NCBI GenBank assembly: GCA_019057775.1
Contig: JAHLWT010000129.1
Span: 1-10,667, forward strand
Source of the DNA: Promethearchaeota archaeon
Lineage (GTDB): Archaea; Asgardarchaeota; Lokiarchaeia; Sigynarchaeales; SOKP01
Length of the DNA stretch: 10,667 bases
Reading direction: 5' to 3'
In this document: positions 1 through 6,982 of the stretch, piece after piece
How positions within the stretch are numbered: position 1 is the stretch's first letter
Layout of the letters: each line of letters starts with the position of its first letter
Made by a program: the position numbers and the translations under genes
The notes under the pieces: generated by a model
Seen by the model: the letters and a program-made list of their open reading frames with translations, nothing else
Databases searched by the model: none
Told to the model about the DNA's origin: nothing

Positions 1-2
1 AT

Positions 3-95
3 GAGCTGATTGCCAATCCTAAGGGAATTGATAAATATTCAAATAAAAATTTAACACAAAAGCTGACTGAAGTTTTTGAAGCTTTTATTACCTGA
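3..95 (+). CDS. C-terminal tail of an unidentified protein (5' end outside window)
   Basis: An open frame enters from the left edge and ends at a TGA at 93-95, giving 30 residues that start ELIANPKGID and end VFEAFIT. The other two plus-strand frames are closed within the first few codons, and the residues have the composition of a soluble, helical protein C-terminus, so this is probably the end of a real gene converging on the minus-strand glycan cluster. Thirty residues are too few to name a family. A glycosyltransferase or another sugar-related enzyme would fit the location, but that is only a guess. It could also be a chance open frame. Confidence 0.45.
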   Translation, partial: ELIANPKGIDKYSNKNLTQKLTEVFEAFIT

Positions 96-161
96 AATTT
101 TCTTTCTTAATAATTTATTCTTTTTCTACAAAAGCTCATTTATTACTTTTTTCAATTCCCG
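96..161. other. Convergent intergenic spacer, no clear terminator
   Basis: This 66-bp AT-rich gap separates the plus-strand gene tail from the stop codon of the minus-strand flippase gene. Both transcription units should end here or nearby. It contains several T-runs (for example near 121-126 and 147-152), but I could not find a GC-rich hairpin before any of them on either strand, so no intrinsic terminator can be called. Confidence 0.4.
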
Positions 162-1658
162 TTAAGATTTCATGCCTTTTATATTATCCCTCCAGTTTAG
201 TGGATTCTTCCACTTGTCCCACGCACCCTTTATCCTTTCCAATTCAATTTCTTCATAAAAATTCCAGAAATATAAAATAAATGGGAAGGATATTATCAAA
301 ACAGCTTTAGTGATCAATCTGAGATATAGTGGAAATGAATTAAATAATTGAGCTATCAGGCATAATGCGACTATTGTAATAATCATTTTGATGATCTTCC
401 GTATCTCAAATGGGATATGATATTGTTTTTGGGCAAATCTTAATATTGTTATGAAGTATAATATTTGAGTAATAAGGATTGCTATTGAAGCTCCGTATGA
501 TTGCCAAAAATATACAAGTACCACGCACAATAGTACATTGAATGACATCATTGTAAAAACTATTGCAGCGATTGTTTTAGTTTTTTTCATCAGGTGCAGG
601 CCGGTCATAGCGATATCTTTCATCATTCCAAAAAGTATTGCAAAGGAGAGTATCGGAATAATTTTATAGGCATTCCAGTAATCGGTTTTCTGGGATAAAA
701 CTTTAATCGCCTCCTTTCCAAAAATTGAAACCGCTAAAATCACAGGCAATACTACATATGTAGTGTATGTCAATATCTTGGAATAGAACCTCCTGTTATT
801 GGGCTCATCCATCATCCTGAAGATTAAGGGTGAAATGGCCAGCATAACAGAATTAACAACAAAAACCTTTATTATATTGGCCACCTTGAAACCCAATGTG
901 TATATACCCACTTCAGACATGTTGGTTAGGAATCTCAATGTATAACGATCTGTGATATTCAGTATTAATCCGGAAAGTGCCGATGCTACCAGCGGCAGAC
1001 TAAATACAAACATTTTTTTCAGGATGGTCAGATCAAATCTGAATGTAATATTTTTGATTATGAAATGAGACAGGAATAGAAGATAGACAATATTCCCGAT
1101 GATCTGCGCCTCATAAATCCCTTCAACTTTTTTGCCCAGAAAAGCGATGAAGTAAACAGTCAAGATAAGACTGAAGGAGAGTTTGACCAGGTTAGCAACG
1201 GAATAAAGCAAAGATTTCTCCTGCAGTCTCATAAGTGTAGCCGGAATAACTGCGAGTGCCTCAAGGCCGGCAGTGACCAGCATCAGTCGTATCAGGTAAG
1301 CGTATTTCACATCTTCGAGCAGGAAATTGGACAGGTCGTCAGAGACAAACCAAAGCCCCGCGATCATCATGAGGCTGGCTATTCCAATAGAAACCAGTAT
1401 CGTAAAAAAGATTGACTTTTGGTTCCGAATATAGTTTTTATCCCAGTACCATCTGAAAAAAGCCGAGTAAAGACTAATCCCGAAAAGTACAATAAATATC
1501 TGGGTAGTTATTTCCACCACTCCCAGGATACCGTATTCTGCAGTGGAAAAATTTTTAGTATAAAGAGGTATCAGGACAAACCCGACTAGTTTTGCCGAAA
1601 TGTTACCCAAACCGTAGATCAGGGCATTTTTTACCGTGGATCGTATATTATTCAGCAT
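162..1658 (-). CDS. Polysaccharide flippase, MOP superfamily (Wzx-like)
   Basis: A 498-residue integral membrane protein, predicted to flip a lipid-linked sugar or oligosaccharide across the inner membrane. It shows the usual layout of the polysaccharide_synt/MATE-like flippases: a short basic N-terminus, a first segment with NALIYGLGNISAKLVGFVLI (11-30), then roughly twelve to fourteen hydrophobic helices spread to about residue 467. The family-typical ITDRYTLRFL segment (235-244) lies after the central helices, and the C-terminal tail is charged and cytoplasmic. Length is normal for the family (about 420-510). It is the last gene of the six-gene unit, and its ATG lies inside the upstream gene, with an 11-bp overlap that suggests coupled translation. 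The part encoding residues of about 93-192 is distinctly richer in GC than the rest. The substrate cannot be predicted from sequence. Confidence 0.9.
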   Translation of the reverse strand: MLNNIRSTVKNALIYGLGNISAKLVGFVLIPLYTKNFSTAEYGILGVVEITTQIFIVLFGISLYSAFFRWYWDKNYIRNQKSIFFTILVSIGIASLMMIAGLWFVSDDLSNFLLEDVKYAYLIRLMLVTAGLEALAVIPATLMRLQEKSLLYSVANLVKLSFSLILTVYFIAFLGKKVEGIYEAQIIGNIVYLLFLSHFIIKNITFRFDLTILKKMFVFSLPLVASALSGLILNITDRYTLRFLTNMSEVGIYTLGFKVANIIKVFVVNSVMLAISPLIFRMMDEPNNRRFYSKILTYTTYVVLPVILAVSIFGKEAIKVLSQKTDYWNAYKIIPILSFAILFGMMKDIAMTGLHLMKKTKTIAAIVFTMMSFNVLLCVVLVYFWQSYGASIAILITQILYFITILRFAQKQYHIPFEIRKIIKMIITIVALCLIAQLFNSFPLYLRLITKAVLIISFPFILYFWNFYEEIELERIKGAWDKWKNPLNWRDNIKGMKS

Positions 1659-2865
1659 TCCTACTTTTCACAAGTAAAAGGTTTGTCAGAGCCAGTAGCA
1701 TCCATGCCTGTCCCCACCTTAAATAAGCAATCTTTGATTTGAAAGGTATACCGATAAAACGACTTTTCAAAATGCCATAATAAAAGTATCCCGATTCATC
1801 CTGAAAATTTTCAATCGTCCATTTTGCAATACTTTCTGCATATTTAAGAGATTCCGGGAATATTTCAGACAAAGTTGAAAAGCAAAGGATACCCTCGGAA
1901 CAGGAATGAATATCAATCCTGTATTTACGATGTGGACGTAACCTGGGAATCTGATAATTTTCGAACAGGTTTACTTTGTAAAATTCATATCCTTTGCGCA
2001 GACTTTCCAGCACATCCTTCCTATTGGTCAACTTATAAATGGAGAACAACATCCGGAGGACAAAGCCAGTATGATAATTATCAATAAAGTTTGCAGGTTT
2101 CTCAGGCGGACCATTATAGTCAAATGCACCGCTATCCATCTGGCAGGAAATGGTGTAGTTTACGGCTTTGCGAGCCAGTTCTATCCACTTCTTATTATTG
2201 GTTTCCAAACCAACTTTGAGTAGAAATTCAGCAACAAAAAGATTTAGGTTATGAATGAAATTGACGAAAAGTGGTGTATATGAAAAACAAATTTTGTCCT
2301 CTTCAACGGTTTTAATTGGCAAAGATGCCAGGAACAGACCTGTTTTTTTGCAAACTTCAAGATACTTCTTGTCCCCGGTATGTTTATACCATCTCCAGAA
2401 TGCATCCCCGGCAGCAGTGGTAACAATTCCGTTTGGTGTCCCCATGGGAATCAGTTCCCTTGATTGCCAGTCGAAGGGGTAACCCCATCCAATACCAATT
2501 TTTGTTTTGGATGGATGGTTTAACAGCCAGTTAATGCAACAGGTCGATTTTGCCAAATATTTTTCATCTTGTATTGCGTGATACAGACCCAAATAGCCTG
2601 AGGCAAACAATCCCATGGCTTTGGCATTGATTTGAGGTTTTATTTTGTATATCTTCCTGTAAAATTTTGGGAAAGTGTAAAACAGTTCAAAAACCATTTC
2701 TCTGATTATAGCAAAAAAATTTGAGTGGTTCCCTTTTCTGGTTAACCAGATCACCCATCTTTCACCTTTAATATCATATGGATCATAACCGAACCAACCA
2801 TTTTGTTCAAGCCAATGATTTAGACTTATTATTTTATGAATTACTATTTCTTTGATGTCATGCAT
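1648..2865 (-). CDS. Uncharacterised predicted alpha/alpha-toroid protein of a glycan cluster
   Basis: A 405-residue protein with no convincing signal peptide. It appears to be built of repeated helical hairpins (for example 85-115, 151-180, 205-240, 264-295 and 339-352), the pattern of six-hairpin or alpha/alpha-toroid folds used by many glycosidases, lyases and epimerases. Conserved-looking polar and aromatic clusters occur at inter-helix positions: GYDPYDIKG (26-34), GWGYPFDWQSR (126-136), PNGIVTTAAGDAFW (144-157), IDNYHTGFVL (261-270), DIHSCSEGI (318-326) and YLRWGQAWML (381-390). Clustered Trp, Tyr, Asp and His suggest a carbohydrate-binding groove. The NYHT motif is loosely reminiscent of the C-terminal toroid domain of glucuronyl C5-epimerases, but that is a weak resemblance made by eye. 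From memory, relatives in Bacteroidetes glycan loci carry uninformative or doubtful names. It lies 32 bp after the methyltransferase gene and overlaps the flippase start. No function is assigned. Confidence 0.8.
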   Translation of the reverse strand: MHDIKEIVIHKIISLNHWLEQNGWFGYDPYDIKGERWVIWLTRKGNHSNFFAIIREMVFELFYTFPKFYRKIYKIKPQINAKAMGLFASGYLGLYHAIQDEKYLAKSTCCINWLLNHPSKTKIGIGWGYPFDWQSRELIPMGTPNGIVTTAAGDAFWRWYKHTGDKKYLEVCKKTGLFLASLPIKTVEEDKICFSYTPLFVNFIHNLNLFVAEFLLKVGLETNNKKWIELARKAVNYTISCQMDSGAFDYNGPPEKPANFIDNYHTGFVLRMLFSIYKLTNRKDVLESLRKGYEFYKVNLFENYQIPRLRPHRKYRIDIHSCSEGILCFSTLSEIFPESLKYAESIAKWTIENFQDESGYFYYGILKSRFIGIPFKSKIAYLRWGQAWMLLALTNLLLVKSRNAE

Positions 2866-2873
2866 AATGAAGA

Positions 2874-2885
2874 AAAACCGGTTTT
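2874..2885. repeat. 12-bp perfect palindrome before the toroid gene start
   Basis: AAAACCGGTTTT reads identically on both strands and sits in the 32-bp gap between the methyltransferase stop and the toroid-protein ATG, 9 to 20 bases upstream of that start. It has no spacer, so it is a poor RNA hairpin. It could be a protein-binding site or chance. Confidence 0.3.
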
Positions 2886-2897
2886 AACATACTGATC

Positions 2898-3869
2898 TTA
2901 TAGTTCATCAGGTTTGTATAAATAGAAGCATGCTGCATCCCCCTCTCCGGTTCGATTTAATTGTTTGGCCCGCTTTCTGAATTGTTTAATGACTCTTTTT
3001 GTAAAAATGGATTTGGCGGGATTTTCATAATAAGAGTTTTCGTCTCGTAGGGAGATATCATGTTTATATTGTTCACTTCCAATAAATTGGAATTCTGATG
3101 AATCAAATACTATTTTGTTCAGGATAAATCCGGTTTTTTCTGCGAGTAATTTCATACTTCTGGGTGTATGTAAATGAAAGTGCCTGGGTGCATCAAGTGC
3201 AACCCAATTTGTACCATACTCTTTCCATGAATACGAACCTGATACGGGTATACGAATTAGAAGATATTTCCCGGATAATATCAAATGGTTGAGAATTTGC
3301 AACGTACTAACCGGATCAGGCATGTGTTCAAAAGAGTGGTTCATCATAATAAAATCAAAATGATCGTCAATTTCAGAAATGTCTTTTTTGATTATTCTTA
3401 ATCCTTCATCATATTTGATATCACCATTGATAAAAATATCTGATCCGGTGATACTTTTGAATCCTTTTTTCCGCCTACCTATTACCCTTGCGCCGGGACC
3501 TGCGCCAAGATCTAAAATTTTGTAATTTGTTTTTACCTCTGCCGTTACCAGCTTTTTCTCAAAACTGGGTTTGGTAATCGATGTAATAATCCAACCGATT
3601 AGGTTCTTTTTACCGTCTAAAAAATGTTCTAATTTTTTTTGTTGTAAATAATAAAGTAGCTTGTCCCTTTTGGGAAATTCCTGTTTTTCGAGAGCACTAT
3701 ATTCATCAGGATAATAGTCAGAAATATTTTCCGGAAATGACCCGATTTGCAAGCACCCGCAATTATAACATTCAAAGTATTCAAATTCTTCCCTGATTCC
3801 GAACAACATTTCCCGTACCAGATAAATTTTATTGTTCTCGGTATTGTCACAAACTCTGCAATTGAACAT
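2898..3869 (-). CDS. Class I SAM-dependent methyltransferase with N-terminal zinc-ribbon-like segment
   Basis: A 323-residue soluble protein. The N-terminus has two CxxC pairs, C4/C7 and C34/C37, the pattern of the small zinc-binding module that precedes many sugar or lipid methyltransferase domains. The methyltransferase core follows: motif I ILDLGAGPGARV (118-129) binds SAM, an acidic residue at the end of the second strand lies in TGSDIF (141-146), and motif IV-like FDFIMMNHSFEHMPDP (171-186) is followed by the strand KYLLIRIPV. The segment WVALDAPRHFHLHTP (212-226) is typical of this Bacteroidetes-rich group, whose members often sit in surface-polysaccharide loci. It probably methylates a sugar hydroxyl or carbon on a glycan precursor. 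The acceptor is unknown. It starts 22 bp after the GT2 stop and ends 32 bp before the toroid gene. The call as a methyltransferase is secure, but the substrate is not. Confidence 0.88.
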   Translation of the reverse strand: MFNCRVCDNTENNKIYLVREMLFGIREEFEYFECYNCGCLQIGSFPENISDYYPDEYSALEKQEFPKRDKLLYYLQQKKLEHFLDGKKNLIGWIITSITKPSFEKKLVTAEVKTNYKILDLGAGPGARVIGRRKKGFKSITGSDIFINGDIKYDEGLRIIKKDISEIDDHFDFIMMNHSFEHMPDPVSTLQILNHLILSGKYLLIRIPVSGSYSWKEYGTNWVALDAPRHFHLHTPRSMKLLAEKTGFILNKIVFDSSEFQFIGSEQYKHDISLRDENSYYENPAKSIFTKRVIKQFRKRAKQLNRTGEGDAACFYLYKPDEL

Positions 3870-3891
3870 ATAGTAAATATTATATCACTTA

Positions 3892-4779
3892 TTAAACTTT
3901 GTCCTGTTTCATTAATTTAATCAGAACTTTACTTGATTTGATGAAATTTTTATAATAAAATCTTCTTTTCATATAATCTTTTCGCAAAAAATATTTGGTG
4001 GATGCATCTTCTATATGGTAAATTTTTATTTTGGGGGAATAAATGGTTTTTAGTTGATCCCTCTGAGCAATAAAATATAAAATGGATTCCTCACAATACA
4101 TAAAAGTTTCCGGGTGAAATGCATTTTCATACCTTTCTAAATATAATGGAGAAAAAACCAACGTGCTTCCGTGTAATTTGACCTGTTTCATTTCCTTATT
4201 TTCAATATTTAACTTAGGATCAATTGAAGTTGGCAATTTTGATACAGGGATGAATTTTTTCTTAATCCGTGCAATTATAAGATCCAAATTAAAATAATTT
4301 AAGAAAAGAAAGAATCGATAATGTCTGTTAAAACTTCTGATGGTCTCAATATCAGTTAAAGTTTCTTTTCTTGGGTTTTGATGTTCTCCTGTTTTTTCTG
4401 AAATTATGTCCGGACCTAGAATATGGTAGGGATATTCCTGGTATTTTTCTATTAATTTGTAAACAAAATCCTTCTGTCGGATAATTGTATCATTATTGAT
4501 AACGATTACAAAATCAGATTTTAGATTATGCCTGGCATAAGTGTAACCAATATTATTCCCTCTTGCATATCCGAGATTTTCTGAGTTTAAAATCACGGTT
4601 ACGTTTTTTACTTCTATGTATTTATCATGCAAAATTTTTCCGGTATTATTTTCGGATCCATTATCAACGACAACAATTTCATAATTTTCATATTCAACCA
4701 TCTTGATAATTGATTCGATACATTCAATGGTTTCATCAAGGGTTAGGTAGTGCAGTATGATAAATGAAAATTTAAACAT
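3892..4779 (-). CDS. Glycosyltransferase family 2 (GT-A fold)
   Basis: A 295-residue cytoplasmic glycosyltransferase of the rhamnosyltransferase-like GT2 branch. The N-terminal strand FSFIILHY leads to VVVDNGSENNT (36-46), which binds the nucleotide. NLGYARGNNIGY (68-79) is the characteristic family loop, and VIVINNDTII (91-100) is the metal-binding DxD equivalent, here with one Asp (D97) as in many members of this branch. HGSTLVF (203-209) and a CEES segment (229-232), followed by IYHIEDAS (253-260), mark the acceptor side and probable base region. There is no C-terminal membrane helix, so it is unlike the polyprenyl-phosphate sugar synthases (GtrB/CsbB type). It is among the most AT-rich genes here (49 G+C of 180 bases at 4201-4380). 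The start lies 34 bp after the oxidoreductase stop. Donor and acceptor are unknown. Confidence 0.88.
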   Translation of the reverse strand: MFKFSFIILHYLTLDETIECIESIIKMVEYENYEIVVVDNGSENNTGKILHDKYIEVKNVTVILNSENLGYARGNNIGYTYARHNLKSDFVIVINNDTIIRQKDFVYKLIEKYQEYPYHILGPDIISEKTGEHQNPRKETLTDIETIRSFNRHYRFFLFLNYFNLDLIIARIKKKFIPVSKLPTSIDPKLNIENKEMKQVKLHGSTLVFSPLYLERYENAFHPETFMYCEESILYFIAQRDQLKTIYSPKIKIYHIEDASTKYFLRKDYMKRRFYYKNFIKSSKVLIKLMKQDKV

Positions 4780-4813
4780 ATTTCAAAACAGGTAAGATCA
4801 CTATTTTAGAATA

Positions 4814-6970
4814 TTAGCGCAAATTTTTAGAATAACTGATAAGGAATGACACTTGGGTGGTTTGAATTAAATCATATAAGCTGATAGGCCATCCATTGAA
4901 CTTTCCTGTTAAACTGTTAGAAAGGCATTCCCATTCTTCCAGATGTCCTTTTTGACTTATGGAAGAATTGATTTCTTTAATGTTGCATCCGAAACCTTTT
5001 AGCTTCTTATAATCATCAAGAACTATGGTCTTCTCATCAAAATGAACTTCCATATATTCTTTCGGAAATTTATGGTTTCCAATCGCAAAGTATTCAATGG
5101 TAGCTATTGAACCATCTTCATATTTTAATATAACCGATTTATTATCTGAACTATTAAAATGTTCTGTGGAAGGAGACAGGCTCTCATAACTTATTGATAT
5201 AATAGGCTTCCCTACGAAAAAAGTCATTAAATCAATAATATGACAGGCTTCTCCTACAATCCGTCCGCCATTTTCATGGACCCAGTGATCAGGAGAGATA
5301 TATCCCGCATTCATTCTATAATGGATGAAAAGTGGATTTATTCTATTTTTGGTATGTCTCTTGATTTCAATTGCATACGGACTGAATCTCCGGTTAAAAC
5401 CAACCATTAAAACCGGTTTGTTTTCTATTTGGCGGTTTTTGTAAAAGTCTTCGATTTTCTTCAGTTCATCATGGCTTGTGGCTAGTGGTTTTTCAACAAA
5501 AACATGCTTTCCCTTCTCCAACGCTTTTAGCGTTATTTCTGCATGACTGTCATGCCTTGTACATATGAGTACAAGATCCACATTTTGATCATTTAGTATT
5601 TCTTCTACATTAGTAGTAGCATAACTGGCCTGGTATTGTTCAGCTATGGCTTTGGCTGTATGACCATTTTTATCAGATATTGCATAAATTTTATATTTAC
5701 GACTAAGGTTTTTAAGGTTTGGTAAGTGTACACTGGTAGCAAAACTGCCGGCGCCCACAAGAGCTACATTAATCATATCCTTATCTGCAAATGAAGTTCT
5801 GATTTCAATTTTGCGTTTATGATCACGGTATTGATCCAATAAGTTCACTTCCGGAAGACCATAATCCAACAAAACCATTAGAGGTTTATCTTCAGGTTGC
5901 TTTAGAGAATTAAATGCAGCAGTAACCTGATCAATACTGAATACTTTTTGAATAATAGCTTTGATGTTTAAACTTCCTGTTTTCAAAAGCCTGAGGTATT
6001 CACTCAGATTTCTGTTTTCAGTCCACCGAACATATGAATAAGGATAATCAATGCCCTTTTCCTCGTACGATTTATCATACCTGCCCGGTCCATATGAGGT
6101 GGATATCAGAAAGTCTAATTCTTTTGGATAAATATCCTTCCTTTCAATTTCCATTCCGGAAACACCGACCAACACTACTTTCCCTTTTCGCCGGCACATA
6201 TTAAAAGATTGGGACAAAGGCTTACTTGAGGAGGTTGTGGCCGTAAAAATCACAGCATCAGCGCCTAATCTATGTGTAACGTTTTTAACAATACTAACAG
6301 GATCTTCCTGTTGCGAATTTATTACCCGCTCTGCACCATATTCTTGAGCCAGCGCTAATCTTTTATTATCCAAATCAATGGCGATTACTCTTATACCCGA
6401 GGCATTCAACATTTGTATGGTGAGCAATCCTAAAATACCCGTACCGAACACCACACAAAATTCACCTAGTCGAAGATCGGCCCTTCTTGCCCCATGTAAT
6501 GCAATCGCCCCCAGAGTTACCGTAGATGCTTCTTTAAAACCAAGATTGTTGGGGATTTTCACCACGAGATTTACAGGTACGTCCACATACTCTGCGTGAT
6601 TTGCTATTCCACCCCCTGCAGCAGCAACTCTGTCACTAATTTTAAATTTATCTGCTCCTTTACCAACGCCTATAACTACTCCACTTACTGAGTAGCCCGT
6701 AGGTTTACCGGCATCGAGTTCACCCTTAACCTTTTGATACACCTTACTGATTCCTTCAGTCCGGGCAAGATTTAGTGTTTTGGCCACTTTTTCGGGTTGT
6801 TTCATTATCCTCTTTATCAAAGGTGTTCCACTGGACATAATACCTGACAATTCTGTACCTGCGCTGATACAACTATTAACTACCTTTATTAATACCGACC
6901 CTTCAGAAACAACTGGCGCCGGAACTTCTTCACCAATTACAAGTCCTTTTTTAACCAAAGCTTGTTTCAT
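4814..6970 (-). CDS. Bi-domain oxidoreductase: MDR (ADH-like) fused to Gfo/Idh/MocA
   Basis: A 718-residue fusion of two NAD(P)-dependent dehydrogenases. Residues 1-370 are a medium-chain dehydrogenase: a GroES-like part (SCISAGTE at 33-40, GYSVSGVVIGVG at 92-103) and a Rossmann part with VVFGTGILGLL (173-183). The classical GHE zinc motif is replaced by GYS, and the four-Cys structural zinc lobe is absent. Residues about 399-718 are a Gfo/Idh/MocA domain: VALVGAGSFA (402-411) binds the dinucleotide, EKP (493-495) and GFNRRFSPY (524-532) are family signatures, and GEACHIID (573-580) carries the likely catalytic His577. Both halves are full length, so this is a genuine fusion with no stop between them. 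Such fusions recur in bacterial exopolysaccharide loci. I know of no firm biochemical role. It probably oxidises or epimerises a nucleotide-sugar or glycan sugar. It sits 12 bp after the GT4 stop. Confidence 0.9.
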   Translation of the reverse strand: MKQALVKKGLVIGEEVPAPVVSEGSVLIKVVNSCISAGTELSGIMSSGTPLIKRIMKQPEKVAKTLNLARTEGISKVYQKVKGELDAGKPTGYSVSGVVIGVGKGADKFKISDRVAAAGGGIANHAEYVDVPVNLVVKIPNNLGFKEASTVTLGAIALHGARRADLRLGEFCVVFGTGILGLLTIQMLNASGIRVIAIDLDNKRLALAQEYGAERVINSQQEDPVSIVKNVTHRLGADAVIFTATTSSSKPLSQSFNMCRRKGKVVLVGVSGMEIERKDIYPKELDFLISTSYGPGRYDKSYEEKGIDYPYSYVRWTENRNLSEYLRLLKTGSLNIKAIIQKVFSIDQVTAAFNSLKQPEDKPLMVLLDYGLPEVNLLDQYRDHKRKIEIRTSFADKDMINVALVGAGSFATSVHLPNLKNLSRKYKIYAISDKNGHTAKAIAEQYQASYATTNVEEILNDQNVDLVLICTRHDSHAEITLKALEKGKHVFVEKPLATSHDELKKIEDFYKNRQIENKPVLMVGFNRRFSPYAIEIKRHTKNRINPLFIHYRMNAGYISPDHWVHENGGRIVGEACHIIDLMTFFVGKPIISISYESLSPSTEHFNSSDNKSVILKYEDGSIATIEYFAIGNHKFPKEYMEVHFDEKTIVLDDYKKLKGFGCNIKEINSSISQKGHLEEWECLSNSLTGKFNGWPISLYDLIQTTQVSFLISYSKNLR

Positions 6971-6982
6971 AAATGAGTTTGT

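Noticed and set aside
58..86. Inverted repeat AAAAGCT / AGCTTTT as a possible terminator
   Set aside because: The arms are only 7 bp, the loop is 15 bases, GC is low, and it lies inside the last codons of the partial gene rather than after the stop.
118..129. Possible frameshift or degenerate SAM motif in the methyltransferase (the VIGRRKKGF stretch after GAGPG)
   Set aside because: Spacing from the glycine motif to GFKSITGSD matches the family and the frame is continuous, so it looks like ordinary divergence. Coordinates here are residue numbers of the protein at 2898-3869.
1875..2482. Plus-strand open frames of 70-75 codons opposite the toroid gene (1875-2087 and 2255-2482)
   Set aside because: They lie wholly antisense to a well-supported gene, have no domain-like sequence and no upstream signal; they are shadows of the real reading frame.
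3629..3850. Alternative minus-strand frame inside the methyltransferase gene (3629-3850)
   Set aside because: The overlapping frame carries the CxxC pairs and continues into the methyltransferase core, so it is the real one.
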